The notes under the pieces: generated by a model
What the model saw: only the letters and a program-made list of their open reading frames with translations
Told to the model about the DNA's origin: nothing
Database searches by the model: none
Shown here: one piece after another, positions 50,991 through 62,910 of the stretch
Numbering within the stretch: the first letter of the stretch is position 1
Layout of the letters: every line of letters begins with the position of its first letter
NCBI RefSeq assembly: GCF_026914185.1
Contig: NC_070568.1
Location: 372,001 to 436,000, forward strand
Origin: Puccinia triticina
Taxonomy: Eukaryota > Basidiomycota > Pucciniomycetes > Pucciniales > Pucciniaceae
Length of the DNA stretch: 64,000 nucleotides
Direction of reading: 5' to 3'
Translations under genes and position numbers: made by a program

Positions 50991-52171
50991 CTCTGCTGGT
51001 TCAACTTTAATGATGGGGAGTCATGGCAGCATGTCCTGAGAATTGAAGCTATGATATCCAATACTCTTCACATTGAGAAGCCAGTATCTCAGAAAATCAG
51101 TCTATAAAGCTTGTGAAATCTATTTTTCATGTGAGCTTTTGCCCTAGGGTTGGGGTTTCTGATGGCTGCCACCACTACATCTGCTTGATGGACACCATAA
51201 ATTTATAATTATGGCAGAAAAATGACACTTGAATTCTTACAACAACTACAGATATATATCAATGTAGTATTGCCCTAAAAGGGCTAGCCTGAAATACAAT
51301 TCCGGGCTAACATGGTTGGTCTTTACCCAACAGTAAGAAGCAAAAACAAAAAAGAGAGAAGTACATATGTCCTGCGTATCATTATGCATTCAAACTGAAG
51401 CTCAGAGTAAAAGGATTCATATGGCTTATCTCTTGTGTTCTTTTTGTTGCGCTCGAGGTCAGAGGGAATCACTGCATGACTGGAAATTGCGGTTTTTTGT
51501 TGGCGTAGACCGTGTTTTTGCCCAGTAATGCCAGGAGGCTATTGGTATAAGAGCATCATCATCCTAGACTCAATCAGATCAGATGAAAATTGGAAATTTC
51601 TCATCTTTGCTTTCCTTCACAGACAGGTAATCACTTCACCGAGTAGGACTTCTCGGCGGCACACCGGCACGTCAAACGAGGGTGCGCACGTCATATCCGA
51701 CTTCTCCGCAGCCGAGGCTGCCGTGGGTCTCAGTTCTTGGCGCGCGCAGCTGTGCATTCCCTGCTTTTGTCATGGGCTGCTGAGCGCCCCCTCTTTCTGG
51801 CAGCGCACGACTTCTATACACGCCAAATTTTGATGAGTTCATGTAGTCAAGGTGGCCGGGTGTGCATCTAGCCCACCCCAACCTCAAAGGTGACTCTTAT
51901 CAGCGCATTTATTTCCTCCATCTATGAAAAATCAGTTTCGCTGAGCAAAACTAATGAATGTTTGTCTGAGCAAGTGGTGTGGAATCGAGATTCATAAATC
52001 GGAGACATAACGCACATCACATGGGACCAAGGGGTCTTCTGATATCGAAGAAATGCAACTCAAATAAATTGTATATTTACTGTCGTAGAGTTTTTTCTTG
52101 CGCTCAACTTCCCGTCGCGAGCTCGAGAGTCGAGCCTCGAGGTATATATTTACATACTGATTGGATTGATT
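50991..52171. other. No supported gene
   Basis: Short ORFs only. 51,640-51,830 is GC-richer and could be a decayed exon, but no domain or convincing splice pair is seen. Confidence 0.35.
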
Positions 52172-52340
52172 GGAGGACTTCCCGTCGATCTGGAAAGTCA
52201 GATCTGAGCCGCCAGATTTCAGATTTCGCAGGGAAATCTAGCTCCCCGAAGATCCCCGAAGCAATCCAGAGTCCCAAATTCCAGATTTCCCTGCGAAATC
52301 TGAAATTCCAGATTTATTCAAAAATGACGGGAAGTCCTCC
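52172..52340. mobile_element. 169-bp MITE
   Basis: Ends GGAGGACTTCCCGTC and GACGGGAAGTCCTCC are perfect inverted repeats of 15 bp, flanked by ATT on both sides. Inside, AGATTTCGCAGGGAAATCT and its near-inverse form a second stem. A 3-bp duplication fits a PIF/Harbinger-type MITE. Confidence 0.75.
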
Positions 52341-52498
52341 ATTGTACTTACATATTACAAAATGAAGGTGGACCTTGAGGTGGATCGTCGCTTCTCCAGC
52401 CATATGTAAAGCATAATTTGCTTACACGTTCAGCAACTGTGCTTGCCAATGGCCGCGCCGGCCAGGGTCGAGTGGAGGTAGCGGGGGTACCACTCATA

Positions 52499-53079
52499 TC
52501 AGGAGTGATCTTGATGATTGCATTCAGATGAAGATCCGAAATGATTTGCGGCAGCCACTCTGCCACCTTTCAAGATCTTTTCCAAATTCCACCTGAGTGA
52601 TGTTCGGTTGCCGGTATCACCACCTGGTCCACGATTTCACTCGATTTTGCGGCTGTTACCCTTTTGCTTGGACAATCTTAGAGCAGTCAGACTCGGAACT
52701 CAAGCTCCACATTGCATCTATAGAAGTAAAAATAAAAATAGGGAATGCTGTCAGTCGGCTTCGAAGTCTGACTGCTGCACGCTTTCCTCTCTCTGCATCC
52801 GTGTTCGTCTCGCTTTTCCTTCGTCTAATTAAATTTCCATCCACAAGCTCCTCGATCAAACCACCGCTCAGTTTCCCAGACCGCAGTTTGGGATAATCAT
52901 ATACTTTTAGGTGCACAATCCTCAACAGCTCATCCTAGAAGTGAGTCTATCGCGTCTTTATGCAAGCACAACTGTAGATTTTAGGTTTCAGAAAAATGCA
53001 TCCATCAAAGCTATAAAGCCATCATGATAAATTTGCGGAGGCTTGCGATAACGCCCGATCCTTCGCCTGTTCGGCTCAT
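52499..53079 (-). CDS. Tentative small protein, three exons
   Basis: Exons 53079-53053, 52934-52660 and 52592-52499 can be joined in frame with GT-AG introns, about 131 residues: DELLRIVHLKVYDYPKLRSG then EELVDGNLIRRRK and a C-terminus GWNLEKILKGGRVAAANH. No family recognised. The second junction is good; the first exon is speculative, and its ATG is only 36 bp from the divergent plus-strand start at 53116, which is unusually close. Confidence 0.35.
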
Positions 53080-53115
53080 CGACACCACACCAGCTATTTC
53101 TGTTACTCCAAAGAT

Positions 53116-55521
53116 ATGGCGGACCCAACACAAGAAATGATAAAATTCGTGGCCAGCCTACCGCGATCGACCAATCCTTATTTGGCCCTGGCCGGAAAAG
53201 TTCAGCAAGAAACTCGAGTAGGTAATACTGACCTGCTATTCAGGTATATCATAAGCTGACTTGAACGCCCCAAACAGATAGCCAAGCCCGTTCTGTGGGG
53301 TATTATCGTCCGAAGGATCATCGCCTTCCAGTTTTGCGTGTCAGTCAAACTACGTGCTAACCTACATGGATTAATATAGGAGGTCATAATGATACGGCTC
53401 TTTGGGTACTCTGCATCTTCTATTTTATTTTTTTGATAAGCTTATGTGGTCAAGCCATAGCTGTTCTGTGGCTGAGAAAGAAAGCCAAAAAATTGCGTTT
53501 TTTTAGATTTAACAAACGTCAGTTAGTCCTAGGCGGGTCAATTTATAAAGAAGCTGCCCATACGAAAATCAAACTGACTAGTCTTTATTCTGCTCCCGCA
53601 AAAGTTGGCTTGATTCATGTGGAGGTGCTCAATGAAACTGTAGTTTTAATGCTCGTATTTTCTGTGTGTACGTGAGATTCCGCAATGTGTGCAGCTGGCG
53701 CAATTCCGCTGCGAGCTAGGTGTTGTGTATGAGCTAACTCAAACTGTTACTGTACGGGGAAACAGTGGCCGTCGCTGATCTCGTGACACAGGAATTCGTT
53801 GAGCAAGGCACTTTAGTTTTTTCTAGAAAACTAATCTTACGCACCTGCAAGTTCCCTATTGCAGCGAATGTTTGTTGGTGAGTTGACGGTGTTTCTGCCT
53901 CTGGTGCACACACAACGACTTACTCGAAAATGCCTTTCAGGTGTATGTTTACTTATCTTCTCGTCCAGCTTGCACTTCTCCTGGAATCAGCTGGCCATAG
54001 CGTGACTAAATACTTTGTGAAATGAACGCAACAAAGTATTTTTGTGGATTTGCGGTATCGAAACAGTGATGTCCTTCTCCTCTTTGAGAGCTCGAGCTCG
54101 AGCTGGAGCATCAATCAGACTGCCGCCGTACATCCGTTTCGCCGCAAACGGCTTACTACTGGCCGTTCTCACCGTTCCTGGCGGTATGTGGTTCTGAAAT
54201 CGGACGTAGTTGTAGAGTAAGCAGCCTAGCCTGACAACTTTCACTTACGCATCTTTATCAAAGTTATACTGTTGGGGACTTCCATCCAAGGTACGTTGCA
54301 GTGGATACAAATTTTCGTGCGCAATGCTGAATCAAAACTGCACGAAAAAAAGGTACACTGAGCATCAGAGGAATCGAAAAGGCTTCCGAAGAGATTATCG
54401 AGACTCTCGTCAAAGCCGCGCCAACCTATCGAGCGGAAACCTACAACTACTTGAGTATGTTTGGACTTATTCTAGAGCCGGGACAAAGAGTTCTCCGGGG
54501 AACCGTAAGTCGGATGCCATACTATTATAAACCAACCTTCCAATCACGTTCTGGGGTACCATCATAATCTGTACTCACCAGGTTTTTGCCATTCACTTTT
54601 CCACCTTCAGGAACGTTTCGCCCATGATGTTAGATTAATTCAGGTCTTGTATATTGTGCAACATTTACTCATAGCAACTGTAAGTCAAAAGGCACAGCGC
54701 TGCACTGGAATCAACTCCCTTTCACGAAGTTTTAAATAGATTGAAAAATGACGAAAATATATGAATACCCCTGTGATAAGCTGTATGTTCCTACCTCAAT
54801 ATTTGCTTTGCGAGGGCTACGCAACCAGGTTATCCCCGAATGTGCCTTGCAAACAGAGCCTGTTGAAGATGCACCGCCAAACTACCAGCTCCAGATCATG
54901 ACCCTCAGCAAAACACCTGCGCAAGAAATGGCGGACCAAGAGAAAGTGAGAAAACGACTAATAAAACACGCGTTCTTACTTTATCTTGACACGGTTTTGT
55001 ACTGTCCACCACTATTGTACATGGTAAGTATTCAGCTGCATCAGCGCTGAGGCCCGCTCCACCACAAATTGGCTTCAGAGGCTAAATGTTCTTTCTATTA
55101 ATCTGTTGACTTTTTTGATCAAAACAAACTTCAGCTTTCATACAAAGGAATCAACTTTTTTAATGATCCGACATGGGTCCTGATAGAGCAACTTGTATGG
55201 ACGACACCCTACTCTGATTATGTTGAAACTATTCTGACGACTAGCTTACTCTTTCTTCAGGGCACACATGGACATACTGCCATCATCGGAAACATGTAAG
55301 TTGAGCAAAAAGGATAACTTTCTAATTTCCACCTGATCTGATTGAGTCTAAGTTGATGATCCTCTCACACCAATAGCATCTTGGCATTACTGATCAAAAA
55401 CGCGGTCTATGCGAACAAAAAATCCGCAATCTCCAGTCTTGCCCCGACCGAGAATCCCTCTGATCTCCAGCGCAACAAAAAGAAGACAAGAAATAAGCCA
55501 GATGAATCCTTTTACGCTTAG
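53116..55521 (+). CDS. Multi-exon multipass membrane protein, family unknown
   Basis: Start ATG 53116 (MADPTQEMIKFVASLPRS). At least seven coding blocks separated by short introns can be followed: GHNDTALWVLCIFYFIFLIS with a first membrane span near 53,385-53,460; LVQLALLLESAGHS near 53,970; IRFAANGLLLAVLTVPG near 54,135; SIRGIEKASEEIIETLVKAA and YNYLSMFGLILEPGQRVL (54,362-54,505); VLYIVQHLLIAT (54,645-54,680); KIYEYPCDKLYVPTSIFALR.. to LLYLDTVLYCPPLLYM (54,750-55,022); LSYKGINFFNDPTWVLIEQL then TSLLFLQGTHGHTAIIGN and the basic tail ending SFYA at TAG 55519-55521. The spacing of hydrophobic spans suggests about seven membrane segments. I do not recognise the family. Exact junctions between about 53,660 and 54,340 are unresolved, so a pseudogene is not excluded. 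Confidence 0.55.
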
Positions 55522-56574
55522 TTTCATCTTGAATTCTACTTGAAAGTAAATTAATGATATTGAGGACAAATTTCTTTCCTTTTTCTTCTCTTTTTTTCTT
55601 TGCTTTCCGTCATTGCGGTAGACTTACTGTCGGGTAGGACTCAATCATGTCAGCCCGTGTCCTTAAATGTGAATTCTCTTCACATCCGAACACACCCAGA
55701 ATGTCGTAGGATGATATTCAAAATATGTATTTCTTGATACCTTCTGGAGTGATACTATGATATGCCTAGTTTTTTTCAACGATCCAAGTCTTCTGTCAAA
55801 GTTGAAAACTTAAACTTGATCCTGGAAGCTTTGAGTCAAACCAAAGTTACAGAGCAGCAGGGGAAATTGCATTGTTCGTTTTCGAGGTGGAGAGTAAGAC
55901 ATGGCGCGGTCATAAGCATCTGGGGGGTGATGACGGAGAATATTGTGAGGGTAACCGCGCGTGGATGTTGCCATGGCGGTCTCAACCCTGAGTCTGACCC
56001 TCCGCTGCCCATGTCTTGGGCAAAGGCAAAACCCTTCATCAGATGAGCAAGATTCTTCATGTTGAGACTGCCTTTCTGAAGATTTGGTTTCTATTCCCTG
56101 TGGGGGTATGCAGTGTCGAGCGTAACAAAGCCCGCGGCACCGCCAAGCCGTAGGTGTAAGCGGGGGAGAGATCTCGATTCTCCCAGGCCAAATGGGTGCC
56201 CCCCGGCCGCTTCGGGGACGAGGGCTTAGATACGTTTGATGCAGTGTATGTAACAACTTGCTGCCACAAACCCCATCGACGGAAATGGACCGGCGGGAAG
56301 ATTATAAGCTTTTCCGCCCGCTCTCAATTGCATCAGATTTAAGTACTTTGTATGTATCTCTTCTCTTGTTGTTTTCCTCACCAACTTCAACATGAAAATT
56401 TGCTCTTCCCTTCAATGCAGGGGTTCCGTCCTGTTCTTTCTGATCATCTCGGTTCATTGGTGCAGGCTGTAGCGCTGATCACCTGGCATGCATACTATGT
56501 ATGTACTGGGTCAAATGCAAGAATTCATGAGCACAGGATTTAACTCCTTGATATTTAGTAGGACCCCCTATGGA
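55522..56574. other. Intergenic with a structured hairpin
   Basis: ORFs on both strands (55,762-56,256) show no domain. 56,107-56,250 can fold: GTATGCAGTGTCGAGCGTAA..AGCCC pairs imperfectly with ..GGGCTTAGATACGTTTGATG-CAGTGTATG, enclosing GC-rich inner stems (GCCCGCGG, CCCCCGGCCGCTTCGGGG). This could be a small structured RNA or a decayed foldback element; no known RNA family is recognised. Confidence 0.35.
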
Positions 56575-57105
56575 ACACAGTAACCAAAATGTATGATTTT
56601 TTTGTCAAAAACCAAAAAACCTACGCACCCCAGATGTATGAATGGTCATATTGGCCAGTAGAGGTACTGACCTCAATTGTATGAATTTTTCCTAAGGGCA
56701 AGGGGGTAGTAACCAAAAATGTATGAGAATCAGGGGCTCAAGCTAAGGTTGAAAGCCTTGTCGGTAATAATTTTTCTGTATGAATTGAGTCTACAGTTCT
56801 AGGCTGGAGCGGTGCCACACCCACCTACCCTCCGGCTGCGGCTCCATTACCACTGCCACAAGTATATACAAAGTATATCAATCCACCTCCCCCTGCGCCA
56901 CCTAATCCATCCACAGGTTGCATCCCACTTTCTGTCCTTCTTATCAACCCTGCCCAAGTGACCCCCAAAAAAAATGTAGGCACAAAATTTGTATGAATTT
57001 TTAGACCAAGCTCTGAACCTACACATGAAACATGTATGAATGAGCTCCAAAAATGTATGAATTTTTCAAAAATATGAGAATTTAGGTTACAGTGTTCCAT
57101 AGGGG
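56575..57105. mobile_element. 531-bp MITE
   Basis: Ends CCCCTATGGAACACAGTAACC and its inverse (GGTTACAGTGTTCCATAGGGG) match over 21 bp with one mismatch. Subterminal regions repeat AATGTATGAATTTTT. No ORF. The target duplication is unclear. Confidence 0.75.
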
Positions 57106-57449
57106 CTTTCCTGGGTCCTTAGGTAGTTCATTGAGCTCCATTGAAACTTTCTTTTAGATGGATAAGAAATTTTTGTTAAAATGCATTGGAAACATGTGGA
57201 GTATGAATAAACAATTTTTTGTATAAACGTTTTGTAGAGTAAATATATGTACAGCCCTCAAAGTTAAAAACATAAAAACATTTAACATCATAGCATATTG
57301 CCATAAAGAAATTTTTGAAGGGACAAAATTTGACAGCTTTTGACAGTCCCTTCAAATCAGGTTTTGTGTTTTCATGGCAACACTGGTATATTGTAGCTTT
57401 GAGAAGCCTAATGGATAAAGAAATTTGTAGAAGAAATGTTTGAAACATG

Positions 57450-60170
57450 ATTCCAAGTGTGCAAGTGTTTCTGTCAAACTTTTTTACTGACAAAGGGATA
57501 CTGGAAAGTTGAATCATTTCACTTGGAACCTCTAGCAAAGCCTCCTTTAAGGGATTCAATCAGTTTATTCCAGGTTTTCAGGAATTTATGCTTTAAACTC
57601 TTCCACCAGGTTTTAATTTGGTACCATTTGTTGCTTCTCTTCCATTCTTGAAATAATTTCTCCACCTCTTCTAACTCCCATATGCCTGAGTTTGATTTTT
57701 TTCCCATACTGACACCTTAATTACATGCTGCAAATAAGCTGAAAGATTTTTTTTGGTACCTAGATAGATCAGGCTTCAAGTTCAGGAACTCCTCCAGTGA
57801 GATTTTTTTTCAGATTTGGAGGAATTGAAACTTAGTTCCCCAGCAAAAATCTGTGTTTAGAATTAGCATTTAGTCAAGTACATACATCTTCTTTGGCCCT
57901 GGTTCATAATTTGCTTCAAGTTCCTCTTGAATATGTTGGCCCTTTTTGCTTTCTCCATGTGATTCATAAATGGTTAAATCCTCAGTAGTTTGGTCGTCTA
58001 ACTTTGGTTTTTGGGCTATTTTTGTGTTGTAGATAAATTTACAGGTTCAAAAATAATTTATAATCAGCCATTTTTTCAGTATGATCTGGATTTTCACTTT
58101 TATTGACATTGTAAGTTTACTTTGTCTTGGCTTTTCTTCCAATCTTCAAACATTCTCTGCCACACATTCAAGGCTGAGTTTCCTGTTTCAAAGACTTTGT
58201 TATTTGTTTGTGAAATAAAATATCTAAATGAATCCTTTTCCATTTGTGACATCTTGATCCCCAGTGAATCAACCATCTCATTCAACAATCTGTTCTTTTT
58301 TCTGTGAAATTAACTCCACCAGATCAAAACTTCTGTCAACCACCCCTTTTTATGTGCAAAAGAAGACTAAATCTGATACACACATGAGTTGACGAAGGGT
58401 TTCACTCGAGTAATTTTCATAGAAAATCAGATCATTGAAGTCGCGAATGCGATAATTGCAGTAGCTGGAAAACAAATTGAATGAGAAATTGAATCTCAAC
58501 AAAGAAAAAATCAGAATTGAAGACTAACACATTATTATCCTTGGCCCAAATTAAGATAAAATGAACCAGTTCTTCAAGTGAAATTTGTTGGTTTTCATCA
58601 TTTCTGTCCCACAAAAGCAATCCTCTGTATATGAATTGATTGGTGAAAGCCAGCCAAGTCAATTAAAAAATGAAACATGCATGATTGGATAACCAATGAG
58701 ATTGATCTTTTGAAGCTCTAATTGGAAACCTACTCCAAATAGCCATTCAAGCTTTCCATTTTATCAGGTAAAAACCCAACAACCCTTTTGACAAGATCAA
58801 ATTGCCTCCATGAGCTGAAATCAAAAAACTTTAAAATCAGCACACATTCTCTCTCCCAAAATCTAATTACCAACTCACATCCATGTGGGACTTTTGTCTA
58901 TTTTGCCAGCCAATTTATATATGTGAAATTTGAAATTTTTCATTAACTCCATCAACTTTTGAATTGAAAAAGTTTAATCTATCTATAAAAGATTCCAATT
59001 TGACCCACCTGGTCCTGAAATAACGCTCCAGTGTGCAAGCAATTCTTCAATATCATTAGGTAACCAATAATTGTTATTTTCTGTGGATGATCTGACTTTA
59101 GCTTTTGGACCCAATACAAATATTCTCATAGACTCCTTGTGTTCTTCTGATGCTGTTGGATGGTATTTTTCAATTGCTTCATCAACAGTACTGGATTTGA
59201 TTAATTATAAAGCAATAAGTTAAGTTTATCTATCTTTCTTGCAGAAATTTTGAGTAGGAACATACATATGGTTGAATTTATCCATTATATAAGATTTGAT
59301 ATGCTGGTAAGATCCTATGTTGTGTCGCAACTTACTATATTTCTCTCTGTGTTGATAATAAACCAATTTAGATTCAGTCCATGATCCAATTCTGACCAAA
59401 ACAATATGCATAAAAACTTACTCTGCAGATATCATCATGAAATCCAAGGTATAATCAATCAGCTCTGAAAGTTTTAATAATGATCCAGTTTTTTTCCCAA
59501 TTTTCCCACGCAATGATCCTCTGATGGTTTTAATACCATAGGAATGAGCCAGGAAATTAAAGTGTGGAAATCAATTCCTCAAATGAAATTGGTTTTTCTG
59601 TTCTGAATCAACCAAATTAACCTACTTCAGAGAGATATCCAGCTTAACTTTCAATTCATGACTCAATTTGAAGACTTCTTGGGATGTAGCAATAAAGTAC
59701 CTGTATGGTCTAAATTTGGTTCCAATTATAGAAGTCTATCAGTTTCAAGACTGCATGTGTTGTAATGTACAGATCCTTACACCATCCTTTCTTCTTTTAT
59801 GTTGTGTGGAAGAGTTTTACCACTGGTTTCTTCACCCTGATCAACTTGGACAACATGGTCATTTCCTGGATTATAAATTCAAATGGCCAGCCTTTGATAT
59901 TTGTGATTGGAGGGAATTCTCCATGGATTGTTGCATGACCTACGCTGCAAATTATTGTTTGGTTCTCTCAAAATTTGGGAGAGTTTGCTGTGTTCTTCCC
60001 TTTCACCACTATTGCAAAACCATTTGGGAAATGATTATTCATCTCATTTTCATCCAAATGATCATTATTATCAAACCAAAGAATTTCTAAAATTACTTAC
60101 TGAGTAGGCCAATCATTCTTATCATCCTTCAGATCATCCAATGCATCAGGTATCCTTGTTCCAGATCCAC
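57450..60170 (-). pseudogene. Multi-exon gene, 5' part disrupted
   Basis: Downstream exons read cleanly with GT-AG introns: VDEAIEKYHPTASEEHKESM..LLAHWSVISGP (about 59,190-59,014), LMELMKNFKFHIYKLAGKID (about 58,960), SWRQFDLVKRVVGFLPDKME (about 58,815-58,740), GLLLWDRNDENQQISLEEL (about 58,625-58,535), YCNYRIRDFNDLIFYENYSS (about 58,465-58,390), LLNEMVDSLGIKMSQMEKDS (58,290-58,105), LDDQTTEDLTIYESHGES (about 58,000-57,890) and ELEEVEKLFQEWKRSNKWYQ (57,710-57,520). The upstream segment (60,150-59,770: IPDALDDLKDDKNDW.., NGFAIVVKGKNTANSPKF, IHGEFPPITNIKGWPFEF) stays in one frame but has at least two in-frame stops. Charged helical protein; family unknown. Either a recent pseudogene or a gene whose first exons I have mis-split. 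Confidence 0.5.
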
Positions 60171-62329
60171 TACATACTCATTTTCAAGGTGATTGAAATT
60201 AAAGCGTGAAAATCAGGGTAATGTCAGGGTTAGAAAAATCATCCAATTCAGACTTTTACGCGCATGCTATGCTATACAAAGACATTGTTTTCCAGACAAG
60301 ATGCAGTTGAACCGCTGGGTAACAGAATCCATTTTACATATTTGTTGAATCATCAAATTACATCCATCTGTTTGTGTCTGCCTCCACAAGAGGTGACTTA
60401 CCGGGTTGAATCAGCTGGTAATGTGGAGCTATTTTAAGTTTTTAAAGGTGATTGTGTGGTTATTTCATGTGTGGCTGTTATGTCTGAAATTTGTTAAGAA
60501 CTCACGCAACATGAGTAGCCTCCGGCAGGTTTGGCTGACATGCTCGTTTTAGAAATCCGGAGCTGGAAGATTGGTCTTGCGTTTGGATGATGACCCATAG
60601 TGCGCCATAGAGAGCCAGCGCTCTGCGTTTTCAGATCATTCTGAAATGTTTCTTGCGTAGGTTTGCTTGATAGGAAATCAGAGTAATGTTTGATATTCAA
60701 GAGCAAAGGGTGGTGAGGAGTGAACAAATGCTACACCTCAATGAGGATGCTTTTCTTGCAGCACACCAATGCATACATACAGGATAGGGTTGGATGTCCT
60801 GATCTGTTCCGACAGAAAACTCAGGTCCAGGAGTCAGGACTGTTGCGCCGACTCCATCAGATTAGTTACATATCTTGCTATGAAGTACTTGTTTTCAAGA
60901 CAACCTGTTTGACCCAAGAGGACTTTAAGGAGGGCGACCCCAAGCACAACTCTTGAGAAGCCTCCCAAAAATATGTATTCAAATCTCTTTCGGGGGGCGG
61001 GCTGTGCGACCTCCAAGGATTTTTCGAAGTATATCCGGCTGAAAAGTTTTAAGATTTGATCCCGCCATATCCGCTTTCCGAACGGATCTCTCAGCCAACC
61101 ATTCGAAAGACATTCGGAATTTTTCAGAAAATCTCGGAAAAAGGTTGAACAATTCTCAAAAGTTAACCAAGGGGCGCGACCTTGAGGATTTTTCAAAAGA
61201 AAACTCTCACTTTGAAGGTTATCCGCCAAAAAAGCTTAAAAGTGCATCTCCCGTGTAGGGAATGTCCCAGCGGAACACCCTCAAAACAAGGTGATCAGAA
61301 GGAAGGGCAAACCCTGTCAGGTTGTGGTTCTGCTACTCTTAGCTTTATCATACCTGCTGGTGTCACTCATTCATGACCTTTCATTTAAATACAGGTCTTA
61401 CCCTCAATTAGGGATCTTCATGTGACACCAGTGGATGTTGATTCACCCACCTGCAGCCATTCATATCCAAGTGTCCTTAGTACAGTTGACATCCAAGTTT
61501 CTTAAATCCACACAAATGTGGAAACCTAGATCTAAGTTTTGGTGTATTTTGAATTTAGAAATTACATAACAGAAGAGCACACAATTTAGATAATACACAC
61601 AGCTGTTGAAAATATCCCCAAAGACCCAAAGGCCCTATGGATGACCCTCCAGCTGTGCCAGAGAAATAAGCAAAAAAAGGGCCGGTTGTGAAAGACTCTG
61701 TGTTAGAGCTGTCCAGGAGGGGCATAATCAAGCAACTAGGGGACTTCCAGGGAGGGGGTGGACAAAACCAGAATCCCTGGGGGACATTTTTGCTTGACAT
61801 GGTGCCCTCCTTTATACCCGGGTTGCACTTGTTGCCAGCTCAATTCAACAGCACAGATAAAACCAGCCCTGCGCCATCTTCACCGCCTCGGAGTTGCCTT
61901 CTCAACCTTCACTTGGGCATCCCGGTAAGACAAAGAAGGCCCCGCACAAGAAAATCCTCTTGCCCTTGAATCAAATTTTTCACCGTTGCCCAGGCCACAA
62001 ATCTACGCCGCGCCACCCCTGTCACACGCCCCTGTTTCCACGTTAAATACACGCCTCATTGCTGCTACCCCGCCGTCCTCCTTGCCAAGCTTCTGCCTTT
62101 TCTGGGACAGGTTCCTCCAGATCCAGCCTGGCCAAACAGTGGTCGGGGCTGTGAAGAGCAGTGATGCTTGAAATGACCCCAAACGCCAACCTGTCACATA
62201 TGTACATGACTCAAAGATGAAAATTAATAGTCGGCGTTGTCAAAATGGTGGCTGAAAATGAGACCCCATGGCAGGCTCTTGTACCGCTCATTGAGATCCC
62301 CCCAATGCCGGCACCCACTCCTCATTGAT
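60171..62329. other. No supported gene; repeat-like
   Basis: 60,980-61,220 contains two related blocks (GCGACCTCCAAGGATTTTTC near 61,008 and GCGACCTTGAGGATTTTTC near 61,177). 61,850-62,160 is C-rich. No ORF shows a domain or credible splicing. Confidence 0.35.
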
Positions 62330-62908
62330 AGGAGTCCATTCATTGAACCTCCTCTTGATGGCCAGATGTACAGGCCATCAAGGAGAGTATGTACATCTTT
62401 TGCTGAACGCTGTGTTCCAGTCATCAAGGGGAGTACCTCCCTTGATGACTGGAGCAATCCAGTTCTCAATGAACACTGTTCCAGTCATCAAGGGGAGTAC
62501 AATTGTCTTGATGACCAGAACAATGCAGCCATCAAGGGTAGTACACTCCTCTCAATGACCAGAACAATCCAGTCATTGAGGGGAGTACACTTGTCTCAAT
62601 GACCGGATCAATCCAGTCATCCAGAGGAGTACACTCCTCTCAATTACTGGAACAATCCAGTCATTGAGGGGAGTACACCCGTCTTGATGACCAGAACAAT
62701 GCAGCCATTGAGGGGAGTAAACTCCTCTCAATGACCGGAACAATGCGGTCATCAAGGGGAGTACACTCCTCTTGATGACCGGAACAATCCAGTCATTGAG
62801 GGGGGTACACTCCTCTCAATGACAGGATCAATCCAGTCATCGAGGGGAGTACACTCCTCTTGATGACCGGAACAATCCAGTCTTTGAGGGGAGTACACTC
62901 CTCCCAAC
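62330..62908. repeat. 44-bp palindromic hairpin array, about 12 units
   Basis: Units follow TCTCAATGACCGGAACAATG then CGGTCATCAAGGGGAGTACA and CTCC. Each unit can form a stem of about 11 bp (CTCAATGACCGG with CCGGTCATTGAG), and the spacer GGGGAGTACACTCCTC is itself nearly palindromic. It is the same family as the arrays at 38,186-46,090. The array stops where the hAT element begins. Confidence 0.85.
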
Positions 62909-62910
62909 AA

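Noticed and set aside
55810..56256. 148-codon minus-strand ORF
   Set aside because: No domain; it overlaps the GC-rich hairpin and opposing ORFs of similar length, typical of chance frames in structured sequence.
59668..60090. 140-codon plus-strand ORF
   Set aside because: It is antisense to the better supported minus-strand exon-like segment encoding NGFAIVVKGKNT and WPFEF.
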